A DNA stretch of 64,000 nt from Streptacidiphilus albus JL83. Lineage in GTDB: Bacteria; Actinomycetota; Actinomycetes; Streptomycetales; Streptomycetaceae. Shown piece by piece: positions 37,669 to 48,593 of the stretch. A model generated the notes under the pieces. The model saw only the letters and a program-made list of their open reading frames with translations. It did not search any database and had not been told where the DNA came from. Where the stretch lies: NCBI RefSeq assembly GCF_000744705.1, contig NZ_JQML01000001.1, forward strand, positions 5,652,017 through 5,716,016. Direction: 5' to 3'. Position 1 is the stretch's first letter. Every line of letters starts with the position of its first letter. Both the position numbers and the translations under genes were made by a program.

Positions 37669-38403
37669 ATGAAGTTCTCGGTGATCGGTGGGACCGGGCG
37701 GATCGGGGCGCGGGTGGTGGAGCACCTGCGTGCGGCCGGGCACGAGGCCCTGCCGCACGCCAGGTCCACCGGCGTGGACCTGCTCACCGGCGCGGGACTG
37801 GCCGAAGCGGTGGCCGGGGCCGACGCCGTCATCGACGTCAGCCAGTCGCCCACCAGCGACGACAGCTCCGCCGCCTTCTTCTCGACCGCGACCGGCAACC
37901 TCCTCGCCGCCGCCGGGCGGGGCGGTGTCGGCCAGGTCGTGCTGCTGTCCATCGTCGGCGTGGACCTGGTCCCCGACCTCGGCTACTACCGGGCCAAGGT
38001 GCTCCAGGAGGGCCTGGTCAAGGCCGGTCCGGTCGGGTACTCCATCGTCCGCGCGACCCAGTTCTTCGAGTTCGTCGAGGAGATCATGAGCTGGACCGCC
38101 GACGCGGACACCGTCCGGCTGCCGGCCACCCCGATCCAGCCGGTCGCCGCCGCCGACGTCGCCCGGGCGCTGGCGGAGGTCGCCCTCGGCGCCCCGCTGG
38201 GCGGGATCCTGGACGTCGCCGGGCCCGAGGTCTTCCCGCTGGACGAGCTCGGCCGGATCACCCTCGCCGCCTGCGGGGACCGGCGCACGGTGGTCACCGA
38301 CCCCACGGCCGGCCCCTTCGCGCACGTCCCCGGCGCCGCGATCACCGCCCGCCCCGGCACCCCGCTGGCCACCACCGACTACCGCGCCTGGCTGGCCGGC
38401 TGA
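37669..38403 (+). CDS. NAD(P)-binding NmrA-like reductase/sensor
   Basis: A 244-residue Rossmann-fold protein starting MKFSVIGGTGRIGARVVEHL (GxxGxxG dinucleotide motif), with DAVIDVSQSP near 56 and Tyr/Lys in YYRAKVLQEGLVKAGP, as in atypical short-chain dehydrogenases of the NmrA/HSCARG type. It may be a reductase or a redox sensor. GGGAGGGG precedes the ATG. Its promoter carries the putative operator of the divergent Rrf2 gene, so the two are probably one regulatory unit. Confidence 0.85.
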   Translation: MKFSVIGGTGRIGARVVEHLRAAGHEALPHARSTGVDLLTGAGLAEAVAGADAVIDVSQSPTSDDSSAAFFSTATGNLLAAAGRGGVGQVVLLSIVGVDLVPDLGYYRAKVLQEGLVKAGPVGYSIVRATQFFEFVEEIMSWTADADTVRLPATPIQPVAAADVARALAEVALGAPLGGILDVAGPEVFPLDELGRITLAACGDRRTVVTDPTAGPFAHVPGAAITARPGTPLATTDYRAWLAG

Positions 38404-38442
38404 CCCACCGCCGGGGATCGGGGCCGCCCGCGAGCGAGCGGT

Positions 38443-39048
38443 CTAGCCTCCCGCCCGGACCAGCGGCGCGGTGTCGAGGACCGGGTACGGGGCGGGCAGC
38501 GGCAGCTTGCCGCCCAACGGGGCGCTGCTGTGAATGCGGTAGCGCCTCGTGTCCGGATCGGGTTCGCTGTGCACGTGGACCATGCCGTCCCGTCGGTCGA
38601 CGATGACGTATACGGGCACCGCCGCAGTGGCGTACGTGCGGTACTTGGGCTCGATGTCGGTCTCTCGATTGCTGGAGGTGATCTCACCCACCAGGGCCAG
38701 CAGATTGATGGGGTACCAGCCCTTGTGAGTCTTGCGGAACGCCTCGTCCAAGTCGGTCGGTTCGCGGTGCTGGACATAGAAATCCGGGATCACCAGCGCC
38801 TGGCCATGAGGCAGCTCGGACTGGGTGGTGTAGCCGTTGCCCATCCCAGCGAGTGTCCACCCCGCCATGTGCAGCTGGACGACCAGCTTGACTGCCCCGG
38901 AGTTGTGGTTGTCGTCAGGCTGCGGAGGAATGATGACCGTCCCCTCGATGTACTCGGGCCGGATCGGATAGCCGGCGGCTTCCTCCAGCGCGATCAGCAG
39001 ATCGATGGGGTCACGAGGCATGGGCTCGGTCACGGGGTCGGCGGTCAT
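38443..39048 (-). CDS. Uma2-family protein (DUF820, PD-(D/E)XK-like)
   Basis: A 201-residue protein. Features of the Uma2 nuclease-like fold are an early Glu (RPEYIEGTVIIPP), VIPDFYVQH, LLALVGEITSSN, and KYRTYATAAVPVYVIVD. Such genes are multicopy in streptomycetes and their role is unknown; DNA cleavage has not been shown for most. GGAGGA precedes the ATG. The lower GC of this gene compared with its neighbours is slight but visible. Confidence 0.85.
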   Translation of the reverse strand: MTADPVTEPMPRDPIDLLIALEEAAGYPIRPEYIEGTVIIPPQPDDNHNSGAVKLVVQLHMAGWTLAGMGNGYTTQSELPHGQALVIPDFYVQHREPTDLDEAFRKTHKGWYPINLLALVGEITSSNRETDIEPKYRTYATAAVPVYVIVDRRDGMVHVHSEPDPDTRRYRIHSSAPLGGKLPLPAPYPVLDTAPLVRAGG

Positions 39049-39080
39049 TTCGCTGTCCTCCCTGGGATGCTCCTGCCAGG

Positions 39081-40268
39081 CTACGCCCGGGCGGGCTGCC
39101 CCAGCAGCATCATCGGGGCGCCCGCCACCCGGGTGAGGATCACCGTGCAGGAGTTCACTCCTTCGGGTTTGAGTTTGCGGCGGAGCTCCTCGGGTTCGAT
39201 CGCCGAGCCGCGCTTCTTGATCACGACGGTGCCCACGCCGCGCTCGCGGAGCAGGGCCTTGAGCTTCTTCAGGCCGAAGGGGAGGGTGTCGGTGATCTCG
39301 TACGCCGTGGCGTACGCGCTGGGGCGCAGGGTGTCGGTGGTGAGGTAGGCGATGCTGGGGTCGATCAGCGTGGCGTCGAGCTGTTCGGCGACCTCGGCGA
39401 CCAGGTGGGCGCGGATCACCGCGCCGTCCGGTTCGTAGAGGTAGCGGCGGACCGGTCCCGGCTCGGGGTCGGGGAGCCGGCCGCCGGTGAGGCTGTCACC
39501 GCCGGGCAGCAGGGTCGCTCGATGGGGTTGTTCTGCCCCGGTGCCGAACCAGAGCACGGCCTCCTTGACGTCGCCGCCGTCGGAGACCCACTCGGCCTCC
39601 GCGCCCTCCGGCACGGCCTCGTGCGGAATCCCGGGCGCCACCTTCAACGCCGCGTACGCGCTCTGCCGGGCCGCGCCGACGGCCCAGCTGAGCGGCGGCG
39701 AGTAGGCCTCGGGGTCGAAGATCCGGCCCCGGCCGCCCCGCCGGGCCGGGTCCACGAAGACCGCGTCGAAGCCGGCCGGGTCGATCTCGGCGACGTCCGC
39801 GCAGCGCTGCTCGATCAGCCCGTCCAGGCCCAGTGCCGCGGCGTTGGCCTCGGCGACGGCGCAGGTCAGCGGGGAGCGGTCGACAGCGAGGACCGAGATC
39901 CCGGCCCTGGCCAGGGCGATGGCGTCGCCGCCGACGCCGGAGCAGAGGTCCGCCAGCCGCCGCACGCCGAGCGCGGCGAAGCGCCGTGCCCGCCACTCGG
40001 CGACGCTGGTGCGGGTCGCCTGCTCGACCCCGTCTGGGGTGAAGTACATCCGCGCCGCGTCGGCCGCGCCGAACTTGGCCACCGCCCGCTGCCGCAGCCG
40101 CGCCTGCGCGATCGCGGCGGACACCAGCTCGGCCGGGTGGTCGCGGCGCAGCCTGGTCGCCACCGCCAGCTCCTCCCCGGGCGCATGGTCGCGCAGCTCG
40201 GCCAGCAGCGCCTGGCCCTCGTCGGTCAGCAGGGCCCGGAACGATTCGATCTCCACACCGTTCATCAT
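39081..40268 (-). CDS. Class I SAM-dependent methyltransferase with THUMP-like C-terminal domain
   Basis: A 395-residue protein. SAM-binding motifs are LADLCSGVGGDAIALARAG near residue 100 and an acidic post-motif (VLAVDRSPLTCAVAEANA); FDAVFVDPARRGGRGR contains the DPA/R element of N- or C5-type RNA/DNA methyltransferases. The C-terminal part (FGLKKLKALLRERGVGTVVI) matches the THUMP-like domain family. Substrate unknown, probably RNA. Starts at ATG 40268 or 40265; the frame is open into the CIRCE region. It is divergent from groES and only 15 bases from CIRCE 1. Confidence 0.85.
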   Translation of the reverse strand: MMNGVEIESFRALLTDEGQALLAELRDHAPGEELAVATRLRRDHPAELVSAAIAQARLRQRAVAKFGAADAARMYFTPDGVEQATRTSVAEWRARRFAALGVRRLADLCSGVGGDAIALARAGISVLAVDRSPLTCAVAEANAAALGLDGLIEQRCADVAEIDPAGFDAVFVDPARRGGRGRIFDPEAYSPPLSWAVGAARQSAYAALKVAPGIPHEAVPEGAEAEWVSDGGDVKEAVLWFGTGAEQPHRATLLPGGDSLTGGRLPDPEPGPVRRYLYEPDGAVIRAHLVAEVAEQLDATLIDPSIAYLTTDTLRPSAYATAYEITDTLPFGLKKLKALLRERGVGTVVIKKRGSAIEPEELRRKLKPEGVNSCTVILTRVAGAPMMLLGQPARA

Positions 40269-40283
40269 CGCGTAAGCGACTCG

Positions 40284-40310
40284 TTGGCACTCTGGTTGAC
40301 TGAGTGCTAA
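40284..40310. promoter_or_regulatory. CIRCE element 1 (HrcA operator)
   Basis: TTGGCACTC-N9-GAGTGCTAA differs from the CIRCE consensus TTAGCACTC-N9-GAGTGCTAA by one base. It overlaps the -35 of the groES promoter. Confidence 0.92.
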
Positions 40311-40324
40311 GCGCGGCCTAGTGT
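40296..40324 (+). promoter_or_regulatory. groES-groEL1 promoter
   Basis: TTGACT (40296-40301) and TAGTGT (40319-40324) with a 17-base spacer form a strong vegetative promoter bracketed by two CIRCE sites, consistent with HrcA repression and heat induction. Confidence 0.75.
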
Positions 40325-40329
40325 CGTCG

Positions 40330-40356
40330 TTGGCACTCTCCACTGGAGAGCGCTAA
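40330..40356. promoter_or_regulatory. CIRCE element 2 (HrcA operator)
   Basis: TTGGCACTC-N9-GAGCGCTAA, two mismatches from consensus, begins at about the transcription start, so it would also form the 5' end of the mRNA as a hairpin. Confidence 0.88.
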
Positions 40357-40461
40357 CCCGCGAAGAGGCGTTTCCGGCACCGCGACGACGGCTGCGCCAT
40401 ACCAATCTTCGCGACCCAAGACATGAATCACCCCGTGATCTCCGAAGGGGGAGGTCGGAAC

Positions 40462-40770
40462 GTGACGACCACCAGCTCCAAGGTTGCCATCAAGCCGCTC
40501 GAGGACCGCATTGTGGTCCAGCCGCTCGAAGCCGAGAAGACCACGGCCTCTGGCCTGGTCATTCCGGACACCGCCAAGGAGAAGCCCCAGGAGGGCGTTG
40601 TCCTGGCCGTGGGCCCGGGTCGCTTCGAGGACGGCCAGCGCCTGCCGCTCGACGTCGCCGTCGGCGACATCGTGCTCTACAGCAAGTACGGCGGCACCGA
40701 GGTCAAGTACAACGGCGAGGAGTACCTCGTCCTCTCGGCTCGCGACGTCCTCGCGATCGTCGAGAAGTAG
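40462..40770 (+). CDS. groES: Co-chaperonin GroES
   Basis: A 102-residue 10-kDa chaperonin starting at GTG 40462 ([20 protein letters not shown]). The mobile loop is [20 protein letters not shown], and the dome loop [19 protein letters not shown] is intact. GGGGGAGG lies 7 bases before the GTG, supporting this start over the in-frame ATG at 40423. It forms an operon with groEL1 under the double CIRCE promoter. Confidence 0.97.
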   Translation: MTTTSSKVAIKPLEDRIVVQPLEAEKTTASGLVIPDTAKEKPQEGVVLAVGPGRFEDGQRLPLDVAVGDIVLYSKYGGTEVKYNGEEYLVLSARDVLAIVEK

Positions 40771-40816
40771 GACCCAGCTGTCTGCAGCTGCGACGCTGAC
40801 CGCAGAGTCGTGACCC

Positions 40817-42519
<1,703 letters not shown>

Positions 42520-42539
42520 CGCACCGTACGGTCAGTAGT

Positions 42540-42587
42540 CCGGAGGCCCGGTCCCGCCAGCGTCACGCTGCGGGGCCGGGCCTCCGG
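42540..42587. terminator. Terminator after groEL1
   Basis: CCGGAGGCCCGG (42540-42551) pairs with 42576-42587; the stem continues through a U-G pair and an inner CAGCG-TCA-CGCTG hairpin. It ends the groES-groEL1 unit and faces the convergent MOSC gene. Confidence 0.8.
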
Positions 42588-42632
42588 CGTGCCGCGGGTC
42601 CGGACGCCGCCGGCGCGGGGCGGCCCGGCCGG

Positions 42633-43292
42633 TCAGCGCACCCGGCGCTCCGCGTGCTTCCGCTGGTGCGGGCCGAGCGCCTCGACGTCCAGCAGCAGCG
42701 GCAGCAGGTCGGGCTCCAGCGTCAGCGCCCGGAAGACCACGCCGCTGGTCACCGCGTGCGCGGGGCGCGACAGCACGGTCAGCTCGTCGCCGGCCCGGAT
42801 CTCGCCGGGAGTGATCACCCGTAGGTAGGCGCCGGGGAGCGCCCGCTGGGTGAACCGCTTCATCCAGCCCTGCTCCTCCAGCCAGCCGGCGAAGGTCCGG
42901 CAGGGGATCCGGGTGGCGCAGACCTCCAGCACCACCTCCGGGCCGATCAGCCAGCGCTCGCCGATCAGCGCGTCGGTGGTCGGCAGCCCCAGCGTGGTCA
43001 GGTTCTCGCCGAAGACGCCGTTGGGCAGCTCCCGGCCGAGCTCCCGCTCCCAGAGGTCCAGCTCCTCGCGGCTGTAGGCGTAGACCGCCTGGTCGTCCCC
43101 GCCGTGGTGGCGGTGGTCGCAGACCCGGTCGCCGACGATGCCGCTGCCGCTGCTGCCCTCGGTGCCGCGCGGGCCCGGGGCGGCGACCGTCACCCGGTGC
43201 TCGACCGAACGCTTGTCGATCGCGGTCGCGCCGATGTCGCTGTGCTCGGTCGGGCGGGCGCGGCCGACGTTCACTGACAGTAGCTTCCCCAT
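42633..43292 (-). CDS. MOSC-domain protein (YiiM-like)
   Basis: A 219-residue protein starting MGKLLSVNVGRARPTEHSDI. It has GIVGDRVCDHRHHGGDDQAV near 52, NGVFGENLTTLGL near 90, and the MOSC cysteine in ATRIPCRTFAGWLEEQG near 134. MOSC proteins handle sulfur or the molybdenum cofactor; YiiM-type members reduce N-hydroxylated compounds with Moco. Start ATG 43292. It is divergent from the LysR gene across 93 bases. Confidence 0.88.
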   Translation of the reverse strand: MGKLLSVNVGRARPTEHSDIGATAIDKRSVEHRVTVAAPGPRGTEGSSGSGIVGDRVCDHRHHGGDDQAVYAYSREELDLWERELGRELPNGVFGENLTTLGLPTTDALIGERWLIGPEVVLEVCATRIPCRTFAGWLEEQGWMKRFTQRALPGAYLRVITPGEIRAGDELTVLSRPAHAVTSGVVFRALTLEPDLLPLLLDVEALGPHQRKHAERRVR

Positions 43293-43333
43293 GGGACGAG
43301 GGTAGAGCGCCGGCGCCGACCCCCGCAGGTATA

Positions 43334-43379
43334 AATCCTTCGGCGGATTATCCTTCGATGTCAAAGTCTCACTTATGCT
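43334..43379 (+). promoter_or_regulatory. LysR-gene control region
   Basis: ATCCTTCG occurs twice (43335-43342 and 43350-43357), and AATCC-N6-GGATT (43334-43349) is an inverted repeat within the LysR/MOSC divergent gap. TATGCT (43374-43379) is a -10-like hexamer only 6 bases before the LysR ATG, implying a leaderless mRNA. Confidence 0.35.
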
Positions 43380-43385
43380 GCCGGG

Positions 43386-44405
43386 ATGATCGAGGCCCGC
43401 CATCTCCGAGTGCTCCGCGCCGTCGCCCGCACCGGTTCCTTCTCCGGCGCCGCGCGCGAACTGGGCTACACCCAGCCCGCGGTGAGCCAGCAGATGAAGG
43501 CGCTGGAGAAGTCGGTGGGGACCAGGCTGGTGGCCCGGGTCGGCCGGGGCGTGCAGCTCAGCGAGGCCGGCCAGGCGCTGGTGCGGCACGCGGCCGGGAT
43601 CCTGGCCGGGCTGGCCGCGGCCGAGGAGGAGGTCGCCGCCATCGCCGGGCTGCACGCCGGACGGGTGCGGCTGGTGTCCTTCCCGACGGCCAGCTCGACC
43701 CTGGTCCCGTCGGCGGTGGCGCGGCTGCGGGCGGACCGGCCGGGGGTGCGGGTCTCGCTGTCCGAGGCGGAGCCGCCGGAGTCGCTGGCGCTGCTGCGCG
43801 GCGGCGACTGCGAGATCGCGCTGGCGTTCCGCTATCCGGGGCGGCCGACCGGGGTGCAGCTCCCGGCGGAGGTCCCCGGCTCGCGCCGGCAGGCCCGCGC
43901 GGAGGCGACGGTGCAGGCCGCCGCCTCCGCCGCGGCCGCGGACTGGTCCGACCTGGCGGTCCGGCGGCTGCTCGACGACCGGCTGGTCGCGGTGGTGCCG
44001 ACCGCCCACCCGCTGGCCGCCCGCCCGTCGACCGCGGCCGGCCCGCGGAGCCCGGTCGACCTGGCCGAACTGGCGGAGGAGCAGTGGATCGCCGGCTGCC
44101 CGCAGTGCCGGGGCCATCTGGTCGAACTGTGCGAGGAGGCCGGCTTCACCCCGGGCATCGACTTCGCCACGGACGACTGTCCGGCGGTGTTCGGGCTGGT
44201 GGCGGCGGGGCTGGGGGTGGCGGTGCTGCCGGAGCTCGCGCTCCGGGCGGTGCGGCCGAACGGGGTGGCGGTGCTCCCGCTGGCCTCCGGGGTCTACCGC
44301 GAGGTGGTCGCGCTCACCGTGCCCGACCTGGCGGCGGTTCCGGCGGTGGCGCTGATGCTGGACCAATTGGCCCTGGTGTCCGCCCCCGGCGCGGGTCCGG
44401 CCTGA
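43386..44405 (+). CDS. LysR-family transcriptional regulator
   Basis: A 339-residue regulator. The N-terminal winged helix is MIEARHLRVLRAVARTGSFS with recognition region ELGYTQPAVSQQMKALEKSV; the effector-binding domain begins near residue 90 (GRVRLVSFPTASSTLVPSAV). An Ala/Arg-rich insert lies near residues 155-185. The ligand is unknown. It is divergent from the MOSC gene, which it may control, and convergent with whiD. Confidence 0.9.
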   Translation: MIEARHLRVLRAVARTGSFSGAARELGYTQPAVSQQMKALEKSVGTRLVARVGRGVQLSEAGQALVRHAAGILAGLAAAEEEVAAIAGLHAGRVRLVSFPTASSTLVPSAVARLRADRPGVRVSLSEAEPPESLALLRGGDCEIALAFRYPGRPTGVQLPAEVPGSRRQARAEATVQAAASAAAADWSDLAVRRLLDDRLVAVVPTAHPLAARPSTAAGPRSPVDLAELAEEQWIAGCPQCRGHLVELCEEAGFTPGIDFATDDCPAVFGLVAAGLGVAVLPELALRAVRPNGVAVLPLASGVYREVVALTVPDLAAVPAVALMLDQLALVSAPGAGPA

Positions 44406-44438
44406 GGCCGGACGCGGACGGGGGCGGCCCCGACACGC

Positions 44439-44495
44439 CCGGGCGCGCGGAGCCGTTCCCCCGGGATCCCGGGGGAAGCGGCGCCGCGCGCCCGG
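44439..44495. terminator. Convergent terminator between the LysR gene and whiD
   Basis: CCGGGCGCGCGG (44439-44450) pairs with 44484-44495, GCCG with CGGC, and inside lies a perfect 22-bp palindrome (44456-44477) centred on GGATCC. The whole forms one very stable hairpin usable from both sides. Confidence 0.8.
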
Positions 44496-44501
44496 TGCGG
44501 G

Positions 44502-44816
44502 TCAGCTGTTGATCAGGGTGGACGGGTCGAGCGGGCGTTGCCGGGAGCGGCCGAGGAGCTCCTCGCGCTCGTCCTCGGTCAGACCGCCCCAGACGCCGTA
44601 CGGCTCGCGGACGGCCAGGGCGTGGGCGGCGCATTCGGCGCGGACGGGGCAGCGGGTGCACACCTCTTTGGCGGACTGCTCCCGGGAGCTGCGCGCCGCG
44701 CCGCGCTCGCCCTCGGGGTGGAAGAAGAGGGAGCTGTCCACGCCGCGGCAGGCGGCGGAGAGTTGCCAGTCCCAGAGATCCGCGTTGGGGCCGGGGAGGC
44801 GGGAGAAGTCTGCCAT
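44502..44816 (-). CDS. whiD: WhiB-like iron-sulfur regulator WhiD
   Basis: A 104-residue Wbl protein starting MADFSRLPGPNADLWDWQLS, as in streptomycete WhiD, needed for spore maturation. Cluster-ligand cysteines are Cys23 (AACRG) and CTRCPVRAEC near 53-62; the turn EPYGVWGGLTEDER is the sigma-binding signature of the family. The C-terminus (STLINS) is shorter than the typical 112-residue WhiD. It is divergent from bldM across 407 bases. AATGAGCC and a GAGGGA ribosome site precede the ATG. Confidence 0.92.
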   Translation of the reverse strand: MADFSRLPGPNADLWDWQLSAACRGVDSSLFFHPEGERGAARSSREQSAKEVCTRCPVRAECAAHALAVREPYGVWGGLTEDEREELLGRSRQRPLDPSTLINS

Positions 44817-45223
44817 GGCTCATTCCCTCGGGGGTTCAGGTGCGACGGTCAGCGGTGGATACAAGTCATATAACCTCAAAAAGCAGGGAAATGGGACAAA
44901 GGGCGCGTAAGAGCCCCCGGTTGGGGGGGAACGCCCGCCGGGCGGCCGGAGCGATGGGGCGTGCGGGCGCCGTCCGGGCGCTGCGGGGGCGCTCCGCGTA
45001 CCACCGAGTGCCCGACGTGGTTGATGATCTGTAGCGACCTGACCACGTAGAGTGCTGATGGCTGCTGCCGACCCGTAACTCATTCGAGTGACGGTCGTTG
45101 GGAGTGCTGAGGCGGTCAGAAAGGCTGGCGTCGGGGAAGACTCCAGCCGTCGAGGTCGCATCGGTGACGATTCGTACCAGCCAGGAGGCTCAACGTGACG
45201 CGGATCAGCTGCGGAGGACGACC
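44817..45223. promoter_or_regulatory. whiD-bldM divergent control region
   Basis: A 407-base gap without genes. An AT-rich patch (about 44860-44895), rare in this DNA, lies upstream of whiD and probably holds its promoter. CGTGGT (45016-45021) and ACCACG (45042-45047) are inverted arms just before TAGAGT (45048-45053), a possible bldM promoter with no good -35. A sigma-BldN-like site follows at 45074. Confidence 0.5.
45074..45101 (+). promoter_or_regulatory. Sigma-BldN-like promoter of bldM
   Basis: CGTAAC (45074-45079), 16-base spacer, CGTTGG (45096-45101) closely matches the reported sigma-BldN promoter form (CGTAAC-N16-CGTTGA). bldM is an established sigma-BldN target. The spacer contains TCATTCGAGTGA, a palindrome with one mismatch. 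Confidence 0.7.
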
Positions 45224-45835
45224 ATGACATCCGTTCTCGTCTGTGATGATTCACCGCTTGCCCGTGAGGCGCTGCGCCGCGCGGTGGCGACCGTGCCCGG
45301 CGTGGACCGGGTGACCACGGCGACCAACGGCGAGGAGGTGCTCCGCCGGTGGGTGGCCGACCGCTCCGACCTGGTCCTGATGGACGTGCGGATGCCCGGC
45401 CTCGGCGGGGTCGAGACCGTGCGGCGACTGCTGTCCGCCGACCCGGGCGCCCGCATCATCATGCTCACCGTCGCGGAGGACCTCGACGGGGTGGCGCTGG
45501 CGGTGGCCGCGGGCGCACGGGGCTACCTCCACAAGGACGCCTCCCGGGCGGAGCTGCGCGCCACGGTCACCCAGGCCCTGGCCGACCCGACCTGGCGGCT
45601 CGCCCCGCGCCGGCTCCGCTGCGCCGAGATGGGCGCCGCGCCCACGCTGACGGCCCGTGAGATCCAGGTGCTGGAGGGAATGAGCCACGGCCGCAGCAAC
45701 GCCGAGATCGGCCGCGAGCTGTTCCTCTCCGAGGACACCGTGAAGACCCACGCCCGACGGCTCTTCAAGAAGCTCGGGGCCTCCGACCGCGCGCATGCCG
45801 TCGCCCTCGGTTTCCGCTGGGGCCTCGTCCGCTGA
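45224..45835 (+). CDS. bldM: Developmental response regulator BldM
   Basis: A 203-residue regulator needed for aerial hyphae and sporulation. It starts [20 protein letters not shown]; the receiver domain keeps Asp pairs and [11 protein letters not shown] near 54, LTVAED and GYLHKDAS. The LuxR-type helix-turn-helix is [20 protein letters not shown] and [18 protein letters not shown] near 145-180. BldM acts as homodimer or with WhiI. Start ATG 45224 follows GGAGG with a 6-base spacer; upstream in-frame starts lack a ribosome site. Confidence 0.96.
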   Translation: MTSVLVCDDSPLAREALRRAVATVPGVDRVTTATNGEEVLRRWVADRSDLVLMDVRMPGLGGVETVRRLLSADPGARIIMLTVAEDLDGVALAVAAGARGYLHKDASRAELRATVTQALADPTWRLAPRRLRCAEMGAAPTLTAREIQVLEGMSHGRSNAEIGRELFLSEDTVKTHARRLFKKLGASDRAHAVALGFRWGLVR

Positions 45836-46059
45836 TTTCCCGAGGAGGACGACCTGTCCGCCCGGCCGAGTCGCTTCGTCGCCCGACGATCTCGCGCTCG
45901 CCGGGATACCGGGGGTCGCTCCCGGGGACGATGGAGTATGGGGCATGGGGTCTCTCCGGGAGTGGCTGGCGGGGGTGGGCGGCGGTGGCGCATAACGTTC
46001 CGATGCACAAGTCGGGGTGCGGTGCCACGTTTCCCGATGTGACCAGGCACCATGGAGCA

Positions 46060-46698
46060 GTGCGCGACGACGATGTGACCGCCGCCCCCGGCGGTGGACA
46101 GCCCTCGGGTGGGTCTTCGGTGCCCATCGGGGCGCTGGTGGTCCGCGCTGTCGGCGGTGACGCCGGGGCGACCGACGCACTGCTGGCCCAGGTCCATCCG
46201 CTGGTGCTGCGCTACTGCCGGACCCGGCTGGTCCGGCTCCCTGGCGGGGCCAGGCACCATGTCGACGACGTCGCCCAGGAGGTCTGCCTGGCGGTGCTCT
46301 GCGCGCTGCCGCGCTACCGCGACGAGGGCCGTCCGTTCGAGGCGTTCGTCTACGGCATCGCCGCCCACAAGATCGCCGACCTCCAGCGGGCCGCGATGCG
46401 CGGACCCGGCCAGCCGCTCTCGCTCGCCGAGGAGCTGCCGGAGAAGCCGGACGAGGCGCTCGGCCCGGAGGAGCGCGCGCTGCTCAGCAGCGACGCCGCC
46501 TGGGCCCGCGAACTCCTCGCCTGCCTGCCCGCCCGCCAGCGCGAGCTGGTGCTGCTGCGGATCGCCGCCGGGCTGACCGCCGAGGAGACCGGCGAGGTGC
46601 TCGGGATGTCGGCCGGCGCGGTCCGGGTGGCCCAGCACCGCGCGCTCAGCCGACTGCGGGCGCTGGCCGGGGACAACCACGAGGGCCTCTCCGCCTGA
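46060..46698 (+). CDS. shbA: ECF-type RNA polymerase sigma factor ShbA
   Basis: A 212-residue sigma factor. Region 2 covers [20 protein letters not shown] to [20 protein letters not shown], region 4 covers [20 protein letters not shown] and [19 protein letters not shown]. In Streptomyces the sigma gene between bldM and guaB is shbA, whose product drives transcription of hrdB, the principal sigma gene; assignment is by position and similarity from memory. Start is uncertain: GTG 46060 (MRDDDVT) by homology, with GGAG too close; ATG 46003 is an alternative. Confidence 0.82.
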   Translation: MRDDDVTAAPGGGQPSGGSSVPIGALVVRAVGGDAGATDALLAQVHPLVLRYCRTRLVRLPGGARHHVDDVAQEVCLAVLCALPRYRDEGRPFEAFVYGIAAHKIADLQRAAMRGPGQPLSLAEELPEKPDEALGPEERALLSSDAAWARELLACLPARQRELVLLRIAAGLTAEETGEVLGMSAGAVRVAQHRALSRLRALAGDNHEGLSA

Positions 46699-46763
46699 GC
46701 GCGGTCCGCCCGACCGCAGTCCGCCCGGGCACAGCCGGCCCAAGCACAGTCGCCCTCGGTCCG

Positions 46764-46793
46764 GCAAGGGGAACCTTGCTCAACCGGTAGACT
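46764..46793 (+). promoter_or_regulatory. guaB promoter region with inverted repeat
   Basis: TAGACT (46788-46793) is a strong -10 without a matching -35. GCAAGG-GGAA-CCTTGC (46764-46779) is a perfect 6-bp inverted repeat in the -35 area, a possible operator. The leader to guaB is about 120 bases. Confidence 0.4.
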
Positions 46794-46795
46794 GA

Positions 46796-48421
<1,626 letters not shown>

Positions 48422-48438
48422 CGGCCCAGCGGCAGTAC

Positions 48439-48477
48439 CGGCAGGGAGGGTCCGTTTTCGGCGGACCCTCCCTGCCG
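48439..48477. terminator. Terminator after guaB
   Basis: CGGCAGGGAGGGTCCG (48439-48454), loop TTTTCGG, exact complement (48462-48477): a 16-bp stem separating guaB from guaB3. Confidence 0.8.
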
Positions 48478-48593
48478 CGTGTCCGCCACCAGCCGGTCGT
48501 ACGGGATACTGGTGGACGGCAGGACCCGGCTCCGCCGGGATCCGGGGGTCGCCCCCCGGGAGATACAACGCAGGTCGAGCGAAGGGCTGGGAC

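Noticed and set aside
38443-39048. Uma2 gene as part of a mobile or defence island
   Set aside because: It stands alone between ordinary genes with no integrase, repeats or defence genes; Uma2 genes are scattered singly in streptomycetes.
40423-40461. Upstream in-frame ATG for groES
   Set aside because: It lacks a ribosome site and adds residues not seen in GroES, whereas GTG 40462 has GGGGGAGG at the right distance.
45074-45101. Classical vegetative promoter at the bldM upstream site
   Set aside because: The hexamers do not fit TTGACA/TATAAT, while they fit the sigma-BldN pattern with the expected 16-base spacer.
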